The translations under genes and the position numbers were made by a program. Under the pieces are notes generated by a model. It did no database searches. It was not told where the DNA came from and saw only the letters and a list, made by a program, of their open reading frames with translations. Positions 12,091 to 12,861 of a stretch of 12,861 nucleotides of DNA are shown one piece after another (within the stretch, counting starts at the first letter, position 1; each line of letters opens with the position of its first letter). The stretch comes from Zoogloea sp044344315 (GTDB lineage: Bacteria; Pseudomonadota; Gammaproteobacteria; Burkholderiales; Rhodocyclaceae): the NCBI RefSeq assembly GCF_044344315.1, contig NZ_JBIJDC010000124.1, positions 1 to 12,861 of the forward strand, written 5' to 3'.

Positions 12091-12861
12091 TCAAGCTGCA
12101 GCTTGATCCAGACCGAAGGCGCGGTGCAGCACGCGGACGGCCAGTTCCAGGTATTTCTCGTCGATGGCGACGGAAATCTTGATCTCGGAAGTGGAGATCA
12201 TCTGGATGTTGATACCTTCTTCGGCCAGGGTGCGGAACATGCGGGAGGCGACGCCCGGGTGGGAGCGCATGCCGACGCCGACGATGGAGACCTTGGCCAT
12301 GGTGCGATCACCGTGGATCTGGCGGGCGCCGATGTGGGTCTGCACGCCTTCGAGGATCTTCATCGCCTTGTCGTAGTCAGGGCGATTCACCGTGAAGGAG
12401 AAATCGGTGGTGCCATCGTGGCCGACGTTCTGGATGATCATGTCCACGTCCACATTGGCGTCCGCCACGGGGCCGAGGATCTGGTAGGCGATGCCCGGCT
12501 TGTCGGGGACGCCCAGCACGGTGATCTTGGCTTCGTCACGGTTGAAGGCAATGCCGGAGATGATCGGCTGTTCCATGTTCTTGTCTTCCTCTACGGTAAT
12601 CAGGGTGCCCTCACCTTCCTCCTGGAAGCTGGAGAGAACACGAAGCTTCACTTTGTACTTGCCGGCGAACTCCACCGAGCGGATCTGCAACACCTTGGAG
12701 CCGAGGCTGGCCATTTCCAGCATCTCTTCAAAGGTGATGGTGTCCAGCTTGCGGGCTTCCGGAACAACGCGGGGGTCGGTGGTGTACACACCATCCACGT
12801 CGGTGTAGATCTGGCACTCGTCGGCCTTGATGGCCGCCGCCAGGGCAACGCCCGTGGTGTC
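12091..12861 (-). CDS. lysC: Aspartate kinase, C-terminal part (runs off the window)
   Basis: The last 256 residues of aspartokinase; the gene continues past the right edge and about 150 residues are missing. The visible part starts in the end of the kinase domain (DTTGVALAAAIKADECQIYT followed by DVDGVYTTDPR) and includes FEEMLEMASLGSKVLQ. Two ACT domains follow: ITVLGVPDKPGIAYQILGP...VDMIIQNV and VSIVGVGMRSHPGVASRMFRTLAEEGINIQMISTSEIKIS, the second having the S-T-S-E-I-K-I-S strand typical of lysine/threonine-inhibited enzymes. It makes aspartyl phosphate, the first step to lysine, threonine and methionine, in the cytoplasm. The stop is TGA at 12093-12091, inside a perfect 16-base palindrome (12091-12106). 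The gene lies directly upstream of tRNA-Ser(GCU). Confidence 0.97.
   Translation of the reverse strand, partial: DTTGVALAAAIKADECQIYTDVDGVYTTDPRVVPEARKLDTITFEEMLEMASLGSKVLQIRSVEFAGKYKVKLRVLSSFQEEGEGTLITVEEDKNMEQPIISGIAFNRDEAKITVLGVPDKPGIAYQILGPVADANVDVDMIIQNVGHDGTTDFSFTVNRPDYDKAMKILEGVQTHIGARQIHGDRTMAKVSIVGVGMRSHPGVASRMFRTLAEEGINIQMISTSEIKISVAIDEKYLELAVRVLHRAFGLDQAAA

Noticed and set aside
1..12861. CRISPR arrays, insertion sequences, phage or toxin-antitoxin genes
   Set aside because: No regularly spaced direct repeats, transposase, integrase or toxin-like products were seen in the window.

Overview
The window looks like chromosome of a high-GC betaproteobacterium, most plausibly Rhodocyclales (Azoarcus/Thauera/Zoogloea-like). 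The grounds are the GC-rich codon use, an E. coli-like long-Q-loop cytochrome bd operon with a cydP-type leading gene, a lysC/tRNA-Ser neighbourhood, and a dispersed GC-rich intergenic repeat at the left edge. The genus is inferred from gene content only.

Layout. Positions 1-183 are a hairpin-rich intergenic repeat, and 184-452 hold no convincing gene. A minus-strand cluster follows: ybgE-like (1610-1918), a secreted thioredoxin-fold-like protein (1022-1513) and an exported single-domain rhodanese (453-1001). Divergent from it is katG (2315-4489), which ends at a terminator shared with the convergent cyd operon. The minus-strand cyd operon reads cydP-cydA-cydB-cydX (7589 down to 4567). Divergent from it is a sigma-54-dependent activator with a Cys/His-rich PAS domain (7776-9107), overlapped at its stop codon by a secreted HExxH protein (9107-9826). 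Convergent to that is a Suv3-like helicase (9846-11798). The right end has a terminator, tRNA-Ser(GCU) with its own strong promoter, and the 3' part of lysC running off the edge.

Main observation. The regions upstream of cydP and of ybgE share the same three-part architecture: (1) a sigma-54-like promoter, TGGCACG-N4-TTGATTAGTAA, at 7626-7641 and 1945-1960; (2) an IHF-like site about 60 bp upstream of the predicted start; (3) a cluster of TGGCAGT/ACTGCCA half-sites about 75-150 bp upstream. The sigma-54 activator gene is adjacent to one copy. I infer a small dedicated regulon in which this activator controls cytochrome bd and, at a second promoter about 5.7 kb away, ybgE plus the thioredoxin-fold and rhodanese genes. 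The usual control of cyd operons that I know of is by FNR/ArcA/CydR-type regulators, so this arrangement merits checking. katG lies between the two cyd-related units and shares its upstream region with the ybgE half-site cluster. Together the genes suggest a module for respiration and defence under low oxygen or respiratory poisons (H2O2, cyanide, sulfide or NO). That physiological reading is inference.
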